Shown in pieces: positions 1 through 64,000 of a DNA stretch of 64,000 bases (its first letter is position 1; each line of letters opens with the position of its first letter). Source of the DNA: Ovis canadensis (lineage: Eukaryota > Chordata > Mammalia > Artiodactyla > Bovidae); contig NC_091263.1 of assembly GCF_042477335.2 (NCBI RefSeq), forward strand, positions 70,798,501 through 70,862,500, in the 5' to 3' direction. A model generated the notes under the pieces. That model had not been told where the DNA came from. It worked only from the letters and a program-made list of their open reading frames with translations, and did not search any database. The position numbers and the translations under genes were made by a program.

Positions 1-54255
<54,255 letters not shown>

Positions 54256-54335
54256 CGCGGCTTCCCTGAAGCCTCGGGCCCCTCCTCCCCGCCTCAGCAA
54301 CAGGCCTCACTCAGCCAGCCACTTTGTCTACCTGC

Positions 54336-54350
54336 GTTACCCCTGGCAAC
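54336..54350. promoter_or_regulatory. Perfect RFX X-box in the shared promoter
   Basis: The sequence GTTACC CCT GGCAAC fits GTNRCC-N(0-3)-RGYAAC exactly, the site for RFX factors that switch on ciliary genes. It lies 81 bases upstream of the IFT122 ATG. Its last base is shared with an NRF1-like element. Confidence 0.82.
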
Positions 54351-54361
54351 GCACATGCGCA
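54350..54361. promoter_or_regulatory. NRF1-like element
   Basis: CGCACATGCGCA differs at one base from the palindromic NRF1 consensus YGCGCAYGCGCR. A half-site, TGCGCATG, follows at 54391-54398. NRF1 sites are common in TATA-less CpG-island promoters. Confidence 0.55.
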
Positions 54362-54444
54362 GTGAGCTGCGCGCGCGACAGCGTTTCGAGTGCGCATGTC
54401 TTAAAGGGCTGGAACGGTGGAATGGGAACCTAGCGGCGCCCGCG

Positions 54445-54488
54445 ATTGGTCGGAACGGTGCGTCTTCCTTGACGAAGGATTTGATTGG
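54445..54488 (-). promoter_or_regulatory. Two inverted CCAAT boxes (NF-Y type)
   Basis: ATTGG occurs at 54445-54449 and at 54484-54488, each within GATTGG. The spacing of 39 bases, close to a whole number of helical turns, is typical of paired NF-Y sites. They sit between the X-box and the MBD4 start. Confidence 0.6.
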
Positions 54489-54693
54489 CTGAGCCGCGGA
54501 AATGGCTGCGGTCGAGGGGGCGGCCGGAAAGCTGCTGAGGAATCGGACAGACTTTCACTGCACTCATCTGTTGATTCCAGCCTAGCGCCCCGAACTGAAG
54601 AAAATTTCACCTCTTACTCCGCTGCACACCCAGAGCGACGCCCCCTCTCGGCCTGTTGCTGCCGCCGGAGCCCACTTGAAGGGCACGTCTGGG

Positions 54694-63519
<8,826 letters not shown>

Positions 63520-63765
63520 AAACTCTTTGAAGTTTTCAGACTTGTGTTTTATACATCGCTTTGCATTTCGATTCTTCAGGGCTCCGTTAAGCACAACCAC
63601 CTTTCCAGGTGTATAGATTTTAATCTGCCCAACGACTGCCAACCTACTGTGTGTTTTCTTAATGTGTGTGCCACTGGTAGATCTTTGCTACTGAATGTGC
63701 TGGACCATGTTTTAAGAGTTTTTTGATCTAAGAAAAAATAAATTGTTATTTGACAACAGTCCTAA
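63520..63765 (+). other. MBD4: MBD4 3' UTR with AATAAA poly(A) signal
   Basis: AT-rich sequence follows the MBD4 stop. A canonical AATAAA is at 63737-63742, so cleavage is expected about 10-30 bases later. A short 3' UTR of about 240 bases is inferred; no transcript evidence is available. Confidence 0.75.
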
Positions 63766-63917
63766 AAATGTAAATGTATATGACTTTGCAATAATGAAAT
63801 GTGATTTGAAGTTGGGAAAAACTCTTCCTAGTTACCGACAATATGAAGCAAATTTCTATCAACCCTGTTTGAGGGAAGATTAGACTTTTTGCTCTCTTTC
63901 TGTAGAAAATGATACCA

Positions 63918-64000
63918 TTGCTGTTTAGTTGCTAAGTTGTGTCCAACTCTGTGCAACCCTGTCTGACTGTAGGTCACCAGGCTCCTCTGTCCATGGAGAT
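63918..64000 (-). mobile_element. Bov-tA SINE, cut by window edge
   Basis: An antisense BovA half, TTTAGTTGCTAAGTTGTGTC through CAGGCTCCTCTGTCCATGGA, continuing past the window. Confidence 0.85.

Larger units (their letters stand above)
54256..54693. promoter_or_regulatory. Bidirectional IFT122/MBD4 CpG-island promoter
   Basis: The two start codons are 438 bases apart and diverge. The interval and its flanks (about 54.0-54.75 kb) are GC- and CpG-rich, unlike the surrounding introns. There is no TATA box. Inverted CCAAT boxes, NRF1-like elements and an X-box are present. One shared promoter for both genes is inferred from the layout. Transcription starts cannot be fixed from sequence alone. 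Confidence 0.88.

Overview
The window is nuclear DNA from a ruminant artiodactyl. The evidence is the repeat content: BovB LINEs, Bov-tA and Bov-A2 type SINEs, and CHR-type tRNA-Glu SINEs, mixed with older L1, L2 and MIR copies. I cannot tell which ruminant it is. Recurrent open frames inside SINEs and BovB are repeat-derived and are not cellular genes.

Two genes are present in head-to-head orientation. IFT122, a subunit of the intraflagellar transport complex A, fills positions 1 to about 54.3 kb on the minus strand. Twenty complete coding exons and the first 47 coding bases of a twenty-first are visible, all with GT-AG borders and continuous phase. They encode the first 864 residues: two WD40 propellers and the start of the alpha-solenoid. 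The remaining 3' exons lie off the left edge. MBD4, a methyl-CpG-binding thymine DNA glycosylase, occupies about 54.7 to 63.5 kb on the plus strand and is complete: eight coding exons, 554 residues, stop codon and a poly(A) signal at 63737.

The genes are separated by a CpG-rich bidirectional promoter at about 54.26-54.69 kb. It carries two inverted CCAAT boxes, NRF1-like elements and a perfect RFX X-box. A second perfect X-box lies just inside IFT122 intron 1. This fits a ciliary gene and a DNA-repair gene sharing one control region.

The rest is intronic. Points of note are a 133-bp inverted repeat (about 96% identity) in IFT122 intron 18, a 0.77-kb GGGGAGGAT-type minisatellite in intron 13, a 2.5-kb sense-strand BovB in intron 1, and several nested SINE/LINE insertions whose target-site duplications give their order of arrival. 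MBD4 exon 1 appears to end inside an ancient MIR element that supplies its splice donor. I found no CRISPR array, operon, prophage, RNA gene or novel enzymatic system. Comparisons with human proteins rest on memory of those families, not on an alignment run here.
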